Source of the DNA: Rhytidiadelphus loreus
Taxonomy: Eukaryota; Streptophyta; Bryopsida; Hypnales; Hylocomiaceae
Assembly: GCA_947034895.1 (NCBI GenBank)
Contig: OX344764.1
Location: forward strand, 62,105,348 to 62,169,347
DNA length: 64,000 nt
Reading direction: 5' to 3'
Shown: piece after piece, positions 62,091 to 64,000 of the stretch
Layout: each line of letters begins with the position of its first letter
How positions within the stretch are numbered: the first letter of the stretch is position 1
Notes under the pieces: model-generated
The model's database searches: none
Seen by the model: only the letters and a program-made list of their open reading frames with translations
What the model was told of the DNA's origin: nothing
Position numbers and translations under genes: made by a program

Positions 62091-64000
62091 TGTATAGGGT
62101 AATGGTTTGCTTTGGGTATCACTTTTTAGACACACTAATTAAGTTATTTTTGTTTTAAACCCCCAAACTTTGTCTATTTTGTTCATTTTGATGAAGTAAG
62201 AAGACTCTCTAATTAAAATGAAAAAGTCATGCACCTCAGTAGGATCAAGATGTATATTCCTATTGAGTTTTTTTTAATAATATTGAAATTTTTTGGATCT
62301 TTTTTAAGAGGTGAGAAAAATCACTAAATTTTGGGATTTGCAGGCATCATAGTACACAATTTATTAAGTTTTTATTAATGAAATTAAATATTTTATGTAT
62401 TGGACTACTTAATGATATTAAAATAAAATTATTTGATATTCCAAATGCTTGTTTTTGAGGATTCTAGGTGCTTGGGACAAAACCTACTTTTTCAACTAAA
62501 AAATTCATTTAAAATTCTTAAAATTCTTTGATTGTGATGAATTTTTTTCCCTTGATACATTACAAGTGTAGGCAACTAAAATCACATTTTGTAAAACCAT
62601 ACTTTATTATATTTAAAATTTGAAGTCGTTTGACACAGTGCAATGGACTGACATTGTAGTTGAGACAACATTTTTGGGTACGCAAAGCAAACCATCATTC
62701 TACAACATATATCGAAAAAAATGCAATACTATGGCAACATTAACAAAAAAAAGCCTTACATAGAGAATTTTTTTGAAATTTCATGTATTCTTCAAAAAAA
62801 AGTTGAAAATCAAAACTAAATGGTGGAGACCTTACCCAACGTGTCTTCTACCATTAGATTTTATTTTTACAAACCTCAAAATTTGAAACTTAGGGAAGCT
62901 AGATTATCATTATACTATATAAAAACACTGGGCACAATAAAAAATTAGGGGTTTAATCTTTAAGGTGGTGAATGTGCTCTAACATAACCTTGTTTTGGCC
63001 TTTGCACACCTATGCCTTTTGTCAAACAAGCCTACAACTACAGTATGTTCAATAGCTCGATGGAGCGCCTAAAGAGCGGGGGCACAGCTTGGCGACTAAT
63101 GTCCTTATACGACAGTCACTTCCACCTCGTGCCCTCGTTTGCTTGTATGTGGGCCCGCCTCAAAAATTGGCAATGGAGCAGAGCTATTGTGTAGTTAGCA
63201 TGTGGCTAGTCGAAGCTCCACTATAGAATTCAAAGTGCAACACTACGAGGGCAATTGGACAAGCAAAATGGAGGGATCAAGTAATATTTTTATTTTTATT
63301 TTTGGTAGCAAAATTATTGATTTTAGAAAGTTTTCTACACAGCTAAGATATATAGAGAATCCAAGTAGTTGTATTGAGGAAAAAAATTGGAAAAGAAATT
63401 TGTAATGAACAACAATATAGGAGTTCAAAATAAATTCACTAATACAAAGGCAACATAAAAAAAATTTGCATAAAAAAATGAATCATGTTTAGAATGAACA
63501 CACTATCAAAGGGTTTAACAACATCAATAGAGGCCTTGACGCCCTCTAGCACCATTGTAGGGTCTGAAGTGAAACTCCTCAAAGTATGCATTTACGATTC
63601 AAAAAAAGGTATGTCCTATTGTGTGCACGACAGTAGAAACTACAAGTCGGGTCTCCACAAAACAAACAAGCACATCATGTGCAAGTCCATGTTGGCAAAT
63701 GCCTTTGTTCTTCTTCCTCCTTCGGTGTATCCACATCACATAGCCTCCAATTTAGGAGTAAGGCATCACACAAATTTGTCTTGAATTGTAGGTGCATCAT
63801 AGGATGTTTTCTTGGATGATGTACTTATAGAAGGTCTTGGTACAAAATGTACACATTGACTACTATAGTGTCCAAAAGAAAATAAAACACTCGGTATTAC
63901 CACTTATGCAATCTCGTTTGGCAAGTGTAAGATGCCCTCGATTAATCTGCAACGTTGATGCCCTTCATATATATGGTACATTCCAAATAAATAGGAGAAG
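62091..64000. other. Unassigned DNA with two GC-richer islands
   Basis: AT-rich to 63000. 63010-63260 and 63500-63990 are GC-richer and hold frames of 60 and 99 codons that I cannot identify; stops in other frames suggest a decayed gene or transposon. A frame cannot be chosen with confidence. Confidence 0.35.

Overview
This is eukaryotic plant-lineage nuclear DNA. The three clear genes are split by GT-AG introns and are all typical of streptophytes: a PIN-family auxin carrier, a MICU-type mitochondrial calcium-uptake regulator, and a MASE1-domain hybrid histidine kinase. The exons are GC-richer islands in very AT-rich, repeat-dense DNA. The divergent PIN and the MASE1 kinase fit an early-diverging streptophyte (charophyte alga or bryophyte) better than a seed plant, but that placement is an inference and I do not name a species.

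Layout. 1-1.84 kb: remnant of a PIF/Harbinger-like DNA transposon (nuclease tail on +, decayed Myb/SANT-like gene on -). 3.9-4.8 kb: first full copy of a TTAA-bounded, non-coding repeat family with piggyBac-like ends. 6.0-10.3 kb: PIN gene, 7 exons, 416 aa, + strand. 10.8-30.5 kb: no gene; layered transposons (TTAA family, hAT-type MITEs with 8-bp target duplications, CACTA-type foldbacks with 3-bp duplications, two solo LTRs with 5-bp duplications, a TA-target element with its own empty site nearby). 30.5-37 kb: less AT-rich, no recognisable gene. 38.4-38.8 kb: decayed Tc1/mariner transposase. 40-44 kb: TTAA copies and several tandem arrays. 45.3-49.0 kb: MICU gene, 8 exons, 473 aa, - strand. 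51.9-52.8 kb: TTAA copy. 53.0-59.5 kb: GC-rich leader and MASE1 hybrid kinase gene, 5 exons, 1118 aa, + strand. 59.9-62.1 kb: three more TTAA copies. 62.1-64 kb: unassigned.

The three genes do not form an operon. MICU and the kinase are divergent and 4.9 kb apart. Biologically they concern auxin transport, mitochondrial Ca2+ entry and two-component phosphorelay; nothing in the sequence shows that they work together.

The most unusual system is the TTAA-bounded family: about a dozen copies, full length about 920 bp, with termini close to TTAA-CCCCTAAAGGACC. One copy at 26.6-29.3 kb carries three younger insertions, each with the target duplication expected of its class. Subtracting them restores about 920 bp, the length of the intact copies.
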